A stretch of DNA of 64,000 nucleotides. It comes from UBA1181 sp045639525. Lineage in GTDB: Bacteria; Bacteroidota; Bacteroidia; Bacteroidales; Paludibacteraceae. The notes beneath the pieces are model-generated. The model had not been told where the DNA came from. It made no database searches and saw only the letters and a program-made list of their open reading frames with translations. Location: positions 52,377 to 116,376 of the forward strand of contig JAZUDI010000024.1 in assembly GCA_045639525.1 (NCBI GenBank). Reading direction: 5' to 3'. This document shows positions 17,190 to 25,419 of this stretch, in pieces (position 1 is the stretch's first letter; each line of letters starts with the position of its first letter). The position numbers were made by a program, and so were the translations under genes.

Positions 17190-20100
17190 ATGGGAAAGTT
17201 GGGTGGTGATATTAGGAAATGGACGGTGCTAGGCACCTTGTTGCTCTATTCTCTCCTCCCAACTTTCGCCGCACCGTATCATGGCTGTCCGGATTTTATG
17301 GATTTGGGGGCCTCCTATGTGGATCTATACACCGGGCATCTGGATCAACCATTCGACTCTTTGGGAAGGGTGGAGGAGCGTCATCGTCTTTACGATAAGC
17401 AAGGTGTGGATCCCAATACGGGCGGTAAATTGAAATTTATACCAGAAGGTGCGTCGAAATCGGTGCGATTGGGAAATGATAGCATTGGCGCGGAGTCGGA
17501 GGCGATTGCCTACCACTACATCGTTGACCCCGATAATTCTCTGCTCTTCGTGAATTTCGCTGTGGTGTTGGAGGATCCGGGCCACGATTTTGTCTTTCAG
17601 CCCCGTTTTGTCATCCGAATCACGGACAAGGAGGGCAATTTGGTGAATGATTGTTCCGAATATGATGTCTCCGCGGCTGCCGGATTGGATGGATTCCAGG
17701 ATTACCAATATGCGGGCGGTATGATTCGTTGGCGGGACTGGTCGAAGATTGGATTGGATCTCTCTCCTTTTATCGGTCAGGAGGTCCAGGTGCAGTTCAT
17801 CACCTATGATTGTTTCCTATACGGTCACTTTGGTTACGCCTATTTCACCGCCTCTTGCGCTCCCAATAAATTGGCGGTGGAGGCGTGTAACGGATCTTCG
17901 TTCTCTTTGGCGGCACCGGAGGGATTCTCCGCCTATCGCTGGGATAATGGCGACACGACTCGTGTGACCACCCGTACCCTATCGGAGGGGGAGATGAATA
18001 TCTATTGTGAAATCACCTCTGCTACGGGATGCCAATTTACCCAAAGCGCTTATGTGTCGGACCATTCCCTTCCGCAAAGCGGCGAGGTGATGGATACCAT
18101 TTGTCAGGGTGAACCATACGACCGAAATCTTTTCAATTTGCCTCCACAAATGAATGTGGGCACATTCGGGTACAACAACATCATCGTGGATCCTACCGCT
18201 TGCTCCAGCGAGAGGGAGGTAAATCTGCAATTGACCGTTGTCCAGACCTATTATCCGATTGTCGCAGCCATCTGTGAAGGCGAGGATTATGAGGAGAATG
18301 GTTTTTCAGTGATCCATCCGCCTGTCGGAGTCTATAAGGACACCTTGCGGTACAAACATTATGACGGTGGCTGCGATAGCGTGGTCTGCCTTCGCTTGGA
18401 GGTGAGTGAGACCAACCATTTGGCCAACGAAATCATAGGCGATCAGCATCCGTGCGTCAACTCCACCACTACCTATTATGTGGAGACGGACGACAATCTG
18501 TCGCGATACACCTGGACCTTGCCTGAAAATGTGAAGTCGGTAGGCGGCGCCAATTCGCCAAGGGTCGTATTGTATTTTACGGATGACACCCCGGCCACTT
18601 TGATGATTACCGGAGAGAATGGTTGTGGTACGAGTGCCGTGCCTATTACCATCACGCCACGACCATCCTACCATATCGTGCTCAGTGATACGATTTGTCA
18701 AGGAGCCTCGTACAGCAATGGTGCCATTCAGTTAGGAAAACAGACCCAACCGGGGCTCTTTAATTATACCTACTCTTTTGAGACTCAGAGCGGATGTGAT
18801 AGTTCTGTGGTGCTCTCCCTTTCGGTCTTGCCACTGCCGCAAGCCTCCATTATTTCCTATCCGGAGAATAACTTCTTTTGTGATTCCGCCGAAGTGCTTT
18901 TGGCAGTGAAGAAGGAGGGTGGCCAAGTCATTGTCAAGGAGTGTGACTCTTTGGCTGTCACAGTGGGAGATATCTATTGTAGTGACGGATCTTTTGTGAG
19001 GAGCAAATCCTATGCGTCGTCGGGTAAGCGCGCGGAGGGCGTGGTCTTCTATGTCGATGATACGCAGGGTATCGTCTATGTGGTGGGCAAAGAGGAGTTG
19101 ACCCCTATGGTATGGAGCAAGGAGTTGATTGATATTCCAGGCATTGAGAATCAGATGTATCTCCGAAATCTATTGGATGATATGAATGGCTATGGGAATA
19201 CTGCCTTTATGAGAAACCAAGGAGACGCCTCCTATTATCCTCCTGCTTGGGAGGTGGATTATGCGAATGGTTGGTACATCCCTTCTATTGGAGAGTTGAG
19301 GAAACTCTTCTCCGAGGTGCAGCGTGTCAATACGAGTTTGTCTGCCATAGGCGGCGATGTTTTGTACCTAGATAATGACGGACCAGGATCTTTTTACAAT
19401 ATAGATTACGCTTCAAGTTCCGAATACAATAGTACGTTGGTATGTTGTTTTGAGTCGGATTTTAAACTCTATGCGAAATATAAATCGAGCGTTTATCGTT
19501 ACCGATCCGTTCGATCCGTGAAGTTGCCGGGATGGAGTGCTCCTCAATACAAGATGGGTGATTTGGTGGAGAATCCTGATGGTTCCAAGGGTATTGTTTG
19601 TTATCTGGCCCCTGACGGCAAGTCGGGAACAATGGTGGCTATGACGGATTTAAAAGATCTCGCTGTTATGGGCGAGGATGGCTTTGATGTTGTGAAGGGT
19701 GGTGATTTGACTATGAGGCTGAGTATCCGAAATGCTATGGAGGAGTGGTCTGGCTATGAAAACACCCAGGCATTGCGGCAGTTGGGCGATGCTTCACTTT
19801 TCCCTGCCGTTTGGCGAGTCGATTACGAGCACGGCTGGTACCTTCCTTCTGTGGCGCAGATGAATCATCTCTTCGTCAATGCGAACATATTGGATTCTTC
19901 TCTGGTTCGTTATGGTGGTGATGAGTTGTCTTACAATTCATATTGGACGAGCACCTATTATGGTCATACGGTTTCGACCGCTTATGGTTGGTATATCAGC
20001 ATGGCTCAAGGTGACTTGGATGTCTCCAGCATGAGGGATAGTGCCTTGGTTCGACCTATGCGTGACTTTGTCTATTGCGATACCTATGAGATTCCAGTGG

Positions 20101-21311
20101 ATTCATCCTGCGTTTACAAGTGGAATACGGGTGATACGACACCTTCCGTCATGGTCTATCCTCGTCAAACTACTACTTACGAGGTGGAGGTGTCCGCATA
20201 TGGCGGAGTTTGCTCCTTTACGCTCGCCAAAGACATCTATGTGCAGAGTGATGAACCTATTGTCACCCAACGAACCATCTGCCATGGCCAAACCTATAAG
20301 GATGACTATTTCGAGGCAACCGAATCGGGCACTTATACCCGAGAGGTGGAGAATGGTGCTTGCAAGCAGACCATGGTGCTCAATTTGGAGGTTTTGGATC
20401 CGACGGATACGCTCTTCCTTCGGGATGTGGCATGTTTGGGAATGCTTTATCAGAAAAATGGATTTAACATAAAGACCTATGCGCCGGGTATGGTGTATGA
20501 TACCATCCAACTCACCAACCATAAGGGTTGTGATAGTGTGCTCTGCATCCAACTGGAGGTTTTGCCAGCCAGTCGTGACACCTATTACGCAAGGGTTTGC
20601 CAGAATGAACCATATCGTCAAAATGGATTTGATATCCCGGCATTCCAGCCTGCGACGCTTCGTTATTGGGAGCGCAGTGAGTCTGCGTCTGACGGATGTA
20701 CGGTAATTCATGTATTGGGCCTTTCTGTCGATACGGTTTACCAAATTTCCCTGGTCGATTCCGCATGCTATATGACTCGTTACCAGAAGAACGGATTCGA
20801 TTTCTTGGTGGAGGATGAGGGGTATAGTCTCCACTATCTAACTCATCGCTCCGTCACGCAGTGCGACAGTGTGGTCGCTTTACGCGTAAAGGCCATAGGC
20901 AACCATTCGCACACCTATGGAGATACGGTAATGTTTGGCGACACCTACCACGACCGTAACTTTGATTTGCCGGCACAACGTGTTCCTGGCCTCCATACTT
21001 TTGACACCACCTACGTGGATGTCAATGGCTGCGACAGTATTGTGGTCTTGGCGTTGTATGTCAGAAATGATGATGAGGTAAATATTCCTACCTCCTTTAC
21101 GCCGACGGATGGCAATGGTATCAATGATATCTTTATGGAGGGGTATGAACTCTATGTCTATGACCGATACGGTTTGTTGGTTTGTCATTCCAACAATGGA
21201 TGGGATGGCTCTTATCGTGGCGCTCCGGCCGACGCTGGTGTGTATATCTATACCATCCGATTCAGAAATGGCAAGGAGAAGCATGGTACTGTTGAGATAA
21301 TTAAAGAATAA
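17190..21311 (+). CDS. large secreted protein with type IX secretion (type B, gliding-associated) C-terminal domain
   Basis: A 1373-residue surface protein. Residues 1-28 form a signal peptide. The N-terminal 210 residues look like a beta-sandwich domain; then come many modules of about 80-90 residues ending in a motif like GCDSVV-x-L-x-L-x-V (for example near 392, 537, 1120, 1320 by position of the motif). Two modules around 624-710 and 800-895 carry WYIPS/WYLPS-x-x-x-(L/M) motifs resembling DUF1566/Lcl-type domains. Residues 1297-1373 (IPTSFTPTDGNGINDIF ... YDRYG ... GVYIYTI) are the CHU/gliding type B sorting domain recognised by the type IX secretion system. Role probably adhesion or surface matrix. 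Confidence 0.88.
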   Translation: MGKLGGDIRKWTVLGTLLLYSLLPTFAAPYHGCPDFMDLGASYVDLYTGHLDQPFDSLGRVEERHRLYDKQGVDPNTGGKLKFIPEGASKSVRLGNDSIGAESEAIAYHYIVDPDNSLLFVNFAVVLEDPGHDFVFQPRFVIRITDKEGNLVNDCSEYDVSAAAGLDGFQDYQYAGGMIRWRDWSKIGLDLSPFIGQEVQVQFITYDCFLYGHFGYAYFTASCAPNKLAVEACNGSSFSLAAPEGFSAYRWDNGDTTRVTTRTLSEGEMNIYCEITSATGCQFTQSAYVSDHSLPQSGEVMDTICQGEPYDRNLFNLPPQMNVGTFGYNNIIVDPTACSSEREVNLQLTVVQTYYPIVAAICEGEDYEENGFSVIHPPVGVYKDTLRYKHYDGGCDSVVCLRLEVSETNHLANEIIGDQHPCVNSTTTYYVETDDNLSRYTWTLPENVKSVGGANSPRVVLYFTDDTPATLMITGENGCGTSAVPITITPRPSYHIVLSDTICQGASYSNGAIQLGKQTQPGLFNYTYSFETQSGCDSSVVLSLSVLPLPQASIISYPENNFFCDSAEVLLAVKKEGGQVIVKECDSLAVTVGDIYCSDGSFVRSKSYASSGKRAEGVVFYVDDTQGIVYVVGKEELTPMVWSKELIDIPGIENQMYLRNLLDDMNGYGNTAFMRNQGDASYYPPAWEVDYANGWYIPSIGELRKLFSEVQRVNTSLSAIGGDVLYLDNDGPGSFYNIDYASSSEYNSTLVCCFESDFKLYAKYKSSVYRYRSVRSVKLPGWSAPQYKMGDLVENPDGSKGIVCYLAPDGKSGTMVAMTDLKDLAVMGEDGFDVVKGGDLTMRLSIRNAMEEWSGYENTQALRQLGDASLFPAVWRVDYEHGWYLPSVAQMNHLFVNANILDSSLVRYGGDELSYNSYWTSTYYGHTVSTAYGWYISMAQGDLDVSSMRDSALVRPMRDFVYCDTYEIPVDSSCVYKWNTGDTTPSVMVYPRQTTTYEVEVSAYGGVCSFTLAKDIYVQSDEPIVTQRTICHGQTYKDDYFEATESGTYTREVENGACKQTMVLNLEVLDPTDTLFLRDVACLGMLYQKNGFNIKTYAPGMVYDTIQLTNHKGCDSVLCIQLEVLPASRDTYYARVCQNEPYRQNGFDIPAFQPATLRYWERSESASDGCTVIHVLGLSVDTVYQISLVDSACYMTRYQKNGFDFLVEDEGYSLHYLTHRSVTQCDSVVALRVKAIGNHSHTYGDTVMFGDTYHDRNFDLPAQRVPGLHTFDTTYVDVNGCDSIVVLALYVRNDDEVNIPTSFTPTDGNGINDIFMEGYELYVYDRYGLLVCHSNNGWDGSYRGAPADAGVYIYTIRFRNGKEKHGTVEIIKE

Positions 21312-21322
21312 ATATTTCTGTT

Positions 21323-21751
21323 ATGGATATGAAAAGATTGGGTACCATCTTTGTGGTGGTGATTTGTTTAGTGATTTTTTTCTTCTCTGCTTTTAAGAGT
21401 AAAAGAGAGAAGGGTAGTGAACCTGAGTTCCCCAAGGCGGAGTATGTGGAGGGCGCTTTCCACGATCAAGGTGAGATGTGGGACTTCCTCCATGCGCATG
21501 AATTTGTCTGCGTGGAGCAAGGGGATACCATGGTGCTTACAGTGAAGAACTTTGAACTTTTTTTGAATGGAAAGCCTTACTCATCTAAATTGCAGTTGAG
21601 TGATTTCCAATATTCGGGAGCCGGTCTTTCCGGAATCGATGTGAAGGGCGATCGTTTCGATATTGCGGTGATGAAGCAGCATGAGCTCTGCACAATGTCC
21701 GAAATATCTAAAGGAAGATCCGTAAGAACATACTTTGTGAGGAATAAATAA
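21323..21751 (+). CDS. membrane-anchored protein, unknown
   Basis: A 142-residue protein with an N-terminal transmembrane segment or uncleaved signal (about 7-24) and a hydrophilic outer domain. It begins 11 bases after the large type IX-secreted protein and is probably in the same transcript. I recognise no family; the domain is predicted mostly beta from its alternating pattern. It may be processed or anchored with its neighbour, but nothing in the sequence proves this. Confidence 0.65.
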   Translation: MDMKRLGTIFVVVICLVIFFFSAFKSKREKGSEPEFPKAEYVEGAFHDQGEMWDFLHAHEFVCVEQGDTMVLTVKNFELFLNGKPYSSKLQLSDFQYSGAGLSGIDVKGDRFDIAVMKQHELCTMSEISKGRSVRTYFVRNK

Positions 21752-21763
21752 TTTCTATCTTTG
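21734..21763 (+). promoter_or_regulatory. promoter of the DUF4293 gene
   Basis: TTTG at 21734-21737 and TATCTTTG at 21756-21763 with an 18-base spacer match the Bacteroidetes consensus; the DUF4293 start is 23 bases downstream. The -33 element lies in the last codons of the upstream gene. Confidence 0.75.
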
Positions 21764-21786
21764 TAGAAACAAAAATTTTTGAAATC

Positions 21787-22278
21787 ATGTTACAGAGAAT
21801 TCAGACTGTTTATCTATTAGTGACCTTTATTTTCACATTGCTTTTGTTGATATTGCCTATGGGCTATATGTTACAAGATGGCATGGTGGAGACATTTAAA
21901 TTGAATGGTGTCGGAGCCTATCGATTGGTGACGGATGAGGCGGGTGTTGTAGCCTCCCAATTTGAGCAAGGCGCGTGGGCGCTCTTCATCTTGATTTGTT
22001 TGATCATGGGCGTGACTGTTTACGCCATCCTCTCATTTAGGAAGAGAATTTTCCAAATTCGTGTGGCGATTTTCAATATGATTTTGCATATGGGAGTCTA
22101 TGCGCTATTTGCGTTGTACTACTTCTTCTTGATGCCGAATCAACACGTTATAGAGGGCGTTTTCCAACCCTCATATACCATTCTCTTCCCGCTCTTCAAT
22201 GTGGTCTTGACCTATCTCGCTATCCGTGCGATTGGTGCGGACGAGGCGTTGGTCCGTTCATTGGATAGATTGCGTTAA
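21787..22278 (+). CDS. DUF4293 family membrane protein
   Basis: A 163-residue protein with four predicted transmembrane segments (about 7-27, 57-80, 95-118, 130-150) and the opening MLQRIQTVYLL that is characteristic of the DUF4293 family of Bacteroidetes. Function unknown. Its stop codon overlaps the start of the GNAT gene by one base, indicating coupling. Confidence 0.85.
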   Translation: MLQRIQTVYLLVTFIFTLLLLILPMGYMLQDGMVETFKLNGVGAYRLVTDEAGVVASQFEQGAWALFILICLIMGVTVYAILSFRKRIFQIRVAIFNMILHMGVYALFALYYFFLMPNQHVIEGVFQPSYTILFPLFNVVLTYLAIRAIGADEALVRSLDRLR

Positions 22279-22808
22279 TGGCACCCTTGCGACTCACAAG
22301 CGAACATTTGGCTCTTCGGGCTTTGGAGCCTGAGGATTTAGAGGTGTTGTACCAATGCGAGAATGATCCCGCTATTTGGGGCGAGGGGAGTATGATTCCT
22401 CCCTTTTCCCGCTACGACTTGAAGCAATACATCGCGAATGGGCAGGATATTTTTTCTTCCCGCACTCTTCGCTTAGTCGTTGAGCAAAAGGTGGATCGTC
22501 GGGTTGTCGGTATGGTGGATCTCTTCGATTTTGAGCCGATATCGCAGCGTGTGGAGTTGGGGATCTTGATCTTCGATGCGTTTCGGGGAAGGGGATTCGC
22601 CAAGGAGACGGTGGCGATGGTTCGTTCGTACGCCTTTGATTTTCTGCGTTGCCATCAGCTGATGGCAAGGGCGAATGTGAAGAATGAGGCGAGTCTTCAG
22701 CTCTTTGCCGAGTGTGGGTTTGTTGAGGCTGGCGTGCTCAAGGATTGGGTGCGTGACGGGGGAGAGTGGAGCGATTGCAAACTTTTTCAATTGATAAATC
22801 GTTTATAG
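22278..22808 (+). CDS. GNAT family N-acetyltransferase, RimJ/RimL-like
   Basis: A 176-residue acetyltransferase of the RimJ/RimL/SpeG branch. The acetyl-CoA pyrophosphate loop is seen in DAFRGRGFAKE (Q/R-x-x-G-x-A type), preceded by VELGILI and followed by the NVKNEASLQLFAECGF segment typical of the C-terminal half. Acceptor unknown: a ribosomal protein N-terminus or a small amine. Cytosolic, coupled to DUF4293 by an overlapping start/stop and to the next small membrane protein by a 1-base gap. Confidence 0.88.
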   Translation: MAPLRLTSEHLALRALEPEDLEVLYQCENDPAIWGEGSMIPPFSRYDLKQYIANGQDIFSSRTLRLVVEQKVDRRVVGMVDLFDFEPISQRVELGILIFDAFRGRGFAKETVAMVRSYAFDFLRCHQLMARANVKNEASLQLFAECGFVEAGVLKDWVRDGGEWSDCKLFQLINRL

Positions 22809-22809
22809 T

Positions 22810-23049
22810 ATGGCTATATCAACATTAATTTTAGGAATAATCCTGATCGTTCTTGGTTTGGCGGTAGGCGCTATGACCTTGAAAAGTCCTGAAAGAATGT
22901 CCAGGTACCAGCTGATGCAACAGAAATGGGGCGTGGTAGGCAAGGTTATTTATTTTGTTGGAAATGTGATGTTCCCTATCTCTTTGGGAGCCGTCTTTAT
23001 CTGGGCTAGTTCTTTAGGCGTGGGTTTGAAGATGATTTTCTTCTCGTAA
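22810..23049 (+). CDS. small membrane protein, unknown
   Basis: A 79-residue protein with two hydrophobic segments (about 3-25 and 45-70) joined by a polar loop. It starts one base after the GNAT gene stop, so it is the last gene of a three-gene transcript with DUF4293 and GNAT. No family recognised. Confidence 0.65.
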   Translation: MAISTLILGIILIVLGLAVGAMTLKSPERMSRYQLMQQKWGVVGKVIYFVGNVMFPISLGAVFIWASSLGVGLKMIFFS

Positions 23050-23213
23050 GGGGGCTTTCCTGCTTAAAAAACGTTAAATGCAATCGTTTTGTAAAGAGAA
23101 AAATTCATGTAAGTATCTTTCTTTCCCGTTTCTTTGTTAATTTTGCTGCAATAGAATCCGCCACGCTTCTCGTAGGATCAGCGAACCAGGGCGGGTCTTT
23201 TATTTTAAAAACT

Positions 23214-23479
23214 ATGACTAATTTTTATCTTAAGCAGCCTTTATCAATCGCTGATCAAATTAATTTGTTAAATTACGTGGCGCATGGATTAATCCAAATG
23301 GTGTTGATGGAAATAGGTTGTATGCAATAATTTGTTGCATTGCTTATTGGTTGGACTCGTTGGGTAGGGGAGATTCATTCAAAGCAAAATTAAAAGTTTT
23401 GATTGCTAAATTCCCTTCTGTCGATATATGTGCAATGGGTTTTCCTGGAAATTGGTTAGTTCAGCCATTATGGATGTAG
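23214..23479 (+). pseudogene. Abi_2 family abortive-infection gene remnant
   Basis: The 500-base gap before the aldo/keto reductase holds two pieces of an Abi_2-type protein. The 5' piece begins at ATG 23214 with the typical start LKQPLSIADQINLL and stops early. In another frame the 3' piece carries FKAKLKVLIAKFPSV followed by the family-typical MGFPGNW...PLW ending at a TAG. The middle, about two thirds of the gene, is missing. Abi_2 proteins are phage-defence/RNA-linked proteins; here the gene is dead. Bases 23050-23213 show nothing else. Confidence 0.8.
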
Positions 23480-23490
23480 TAAACAATAAC

Positions 23491-23532
23491 AAATCCGTGA
23501 CGCATCATCTGATGTCAGCCACGGATTTTCTG
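23491..23532. terminator. bidirectional terminator before the aldo/keto reductase stop
   Basis: A 9-bp perfect stem, AAATCCGTG with CACGGATTT, encloses a 20-base loop. T-rich bases follow on both strands. On the minus strand it terminates the aldo/keto reductase gene. Confidence 0.8.
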
Positions 23533-23549
23533 TTTTATGTGATCTTCTG

Positions 23550-24584
23550 TTATTTCAAGATCTTCTCGATTGCGTTCAATTCCTCTGCGGAGAATTGAAG
23601 GTTGTTCAATGCTTTGAGGCTATCCAATAGTTGGTTGGCCGAGCTTGCTCCTACGATGACGCTGGTCACGCGTTCGTCCTTGAGCAACCATGCCAAGGCC
23701 ATCTCAGCCAAGGTCTGACCACGCTTCACGGCGATGTCGTTCAAGGATTGGATCTTAGCCACCAACTCAGGGGTAATGGATGATTTCTGCAAGAAGAAGT
23801 TCTTGGCCGCTCTGGAATCAGCTGGAATGCCGTTGAGGTAACGGTTGGTCAACAATCCTTGCGCCAATGGGGAGAATGCCACCATGCCAACTCCCTTTTC
23901 CTTCAATAGCGGAAGCAATTCAGGCTCGGTCCAGCGATCCATCATGGAGTAGCGTGCTTGGTGTACCAAGCATGGCACCTTATGTTCCGCCAAAATCGCT
24001 ACCGCCTCTTTGGTCTGTTTGGCGTCGTAGTTGGAGATACCTACATACAATGCCTTTCCTTGTCGCACGATGTCTGCCAAGGCACCCATGGTCTCTTCCA
24101 GTGGGGTGTTAGGGTCTGGACGGTGAGAGTAGAAGATATCCACATAGTCCAATCCCATTCGTTTCAAACTCTGGTTGAGGCTGGCCATCAAATATTTGCG
24201 GCTTCCCCATTCTCCGTAAGGTCCAGGCCACATGTCGTAGCCGGCCTTGGTGGTGATGATCATCTCGTCGCGGTAAGCGCCCAAGCCATGCTTCAAGATT
24301 TTACCGAAGTTCTCCTCGGCAGAACCATAGACAGGGCCGTAGTTATTGGCAAGATCGAAATGGGTGATACCATTGTCGAAGGCGGTGAAGGCGATCTTCT
24401 CGAAGTTCTCGAAACAATCCACGCTTCCGAAATTGTGCCATAAACCTAAGGAAATAGCGGGAAGCAGCAGTCCGCTTCGTCCGCAACGACGATAGACCAT
24501 CTCGTCATATCTTTTATCACTTGCCACGTAAGGAACCGCGGCGTGCAAATTGGGTGTTCCCACTTTTTGATTAACAGAATCCAT
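23550..24584 (-). CDS. aldo/keto reductase, YghZ-like
   Basis: A 344-residue TIM-barrel NADPH oxidoreductase close to the YghZ (L-glyceraldehyde 3-phosphate reductase) branch, with the opening VYRRCGRSGLLLPAISLG. The catalytic tetrad is visible: Asp and Tyr in FDLANNYGP, Lys in ITTKAGYD, and His in YSHRPDP. C-terminal VIVGASSANQL binds NADP. Cytosolic; may detoxify aldehydes. It is divergent from the CRISPR operon, sharing about 150 bases of upstream region. Confidence 0.93.
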   Translation of the reverse strand: MDSVNQKVGTPNLHAAVPYVASDKRYDEMVYRRCGRSGLLLPAISLGLWHNFGSVDCFENFEKIAFTAFDNGITHFDLANNYGPVYGSAEENFGKILKHGLGAYRDEMIITTKAGYDMWPGPYGEWGSRKYLMASLNQSLKRMGLDYVDIFYSHRPDPNTPLEETMGALADIVRQGKALYVGISNYDAKQTKEAVAILAEHKVPCLVHQARYSMMDRWTEPELLPLLKEKGVGMVAFSPLAQGLLTNRYLNGIPADSRAAKNFFLQKSSITPELVAKIQSLNDIAVKRGQTLAEMALAWLLKDERVTSVIVGASSANQLLDSLKALNNLQFSAEELNAIEKILK

Positions 24585-24607
24585 ATACTTTAAAAATTTG
24601 GTTGGGG

Positions 24608-24615
24608 CAAAGGTA
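24608..24615 (-). promoter_or_regulatory. -7 box of the aldo/keto reductase promoter
   Basis: Minus-strand TACCTTTG, 23 bases before the start codon, matches TAnnTTTG. Confidence 0.6.
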
Positions 24616-24672
24616 GGGAAAAATAATTAACGATGTATTGTCTGTAACATTCAATCCAAAAATTATAAAATA

Positions 24673-24680
24673 TATCTTTG
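24673..24680 (+). promoter_or_regulatory. -7 box of the type III-A effector operon promoter
   Basis: TATCTTTG matches TAnnTTTG and is 55 bases before the cas6 start. There is no TTTG at the usual distance, so the promoter may be weak or helped by an activator. Confidence 0.55.
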
Positions 24681-24735
24681 ATTTGTTGATATTTTAAATA
24701 TTATTCGTAATTTAGTGTAGAGAAAATGTTGTACC

Positions 24736-25413
24736 ATGAAGACTCAAAATGTTCAGACGTTAATTATACAGTTCAAGAATGAAATAGCCTCTTGGGAAAT
24801 ACCCTTGTTTCGCGGCAGTGTTATTCATGCAATGGAGGACGCAAATGTTTTGTTCCACAATCATCTGAATGATGATGAGTTACGGTATCGTTATCCATTG
24901 ATTCAATACAAAAGAATTAATAAACGAGCCGCATTGGTATGTGTTGGAGAAGGAACTGAGGTGATTGGAGAGTTTTTCAGTAACGCTAATTTCTCTTTTG
25001 AGATAGGTGATCGCATAGAAAATATGGAGATCGACCATGTAGATGCTAAACGCACATTGATTCAGGTTTGGGATAATGAGTTTAGGTATGTTATTCGTAA
25101 GTGGTTGCCGTTGAGTTCTGAAAACTATCGTACATATCTTTCCTTGAATGGTATCGTTGAACAGTGCGCTTTCTTGCAAAAGATTCTCGTTGGCAATGTT
25201 TTGTCTTTCTGTAAAGGGGTGGATGTTACCATAGAGAAGGAGGTCTCATGTGTGATTCAGAATATCTTGGGAACTCATACTTATACTCATAAAGGTGTGA
25301 AGATGATGGGTTTCGATGTCGAGTTTAAAAGTAATGTCTCATTGCCTGATTATGTGGGATTGGGAAAAGGGGTGAGCTTGGGATTTGGAATGGTGAAAAA
25401 ATTAAACAAGTAA
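24736..25413 (+). CDS. cas6: CRISPR pre-crRNA endonuclease Cas6
   Basis: A 225-residue Cas6 of the compact Cas6b-like type. The glycine-rich loop near the C-terminus, GLGKGVSLGFG (about residues 210-220), is the diagnostic motif of the family; the N-terminal half has a ferredoxin-like pattern with FRGSVIHAM. It cuts the repeat RNA of the two arrays downstream, leaving in type III systems an 8-base 5' handle, which here would be AUUAAGAC. It is the first gene of the effector operon, 6 bases before cas10. Confidence 0.9.
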   Translation: MKTQNVQTLIIQFKNEIASWEIPLFRGSVIHAMEDANVLFHNHLNDDELRYRYPLIQYKRINKRAALVCVGEGTEVIGEFFSNANFSFEIGDRIENMEIDHVDAKRTLIQVWDNEFRYVIRKWLPLSSENYRTYLSLNGIVEQCAFLQKILVGNVLSFCKGVDVTIEKEVSCVIQNILGTHTYTHKGVKMMGFDVEFKSNVSLPDYVGLGKGVSLGFGMVKKLNK

Positions 25414-25419
25414 TAATAT

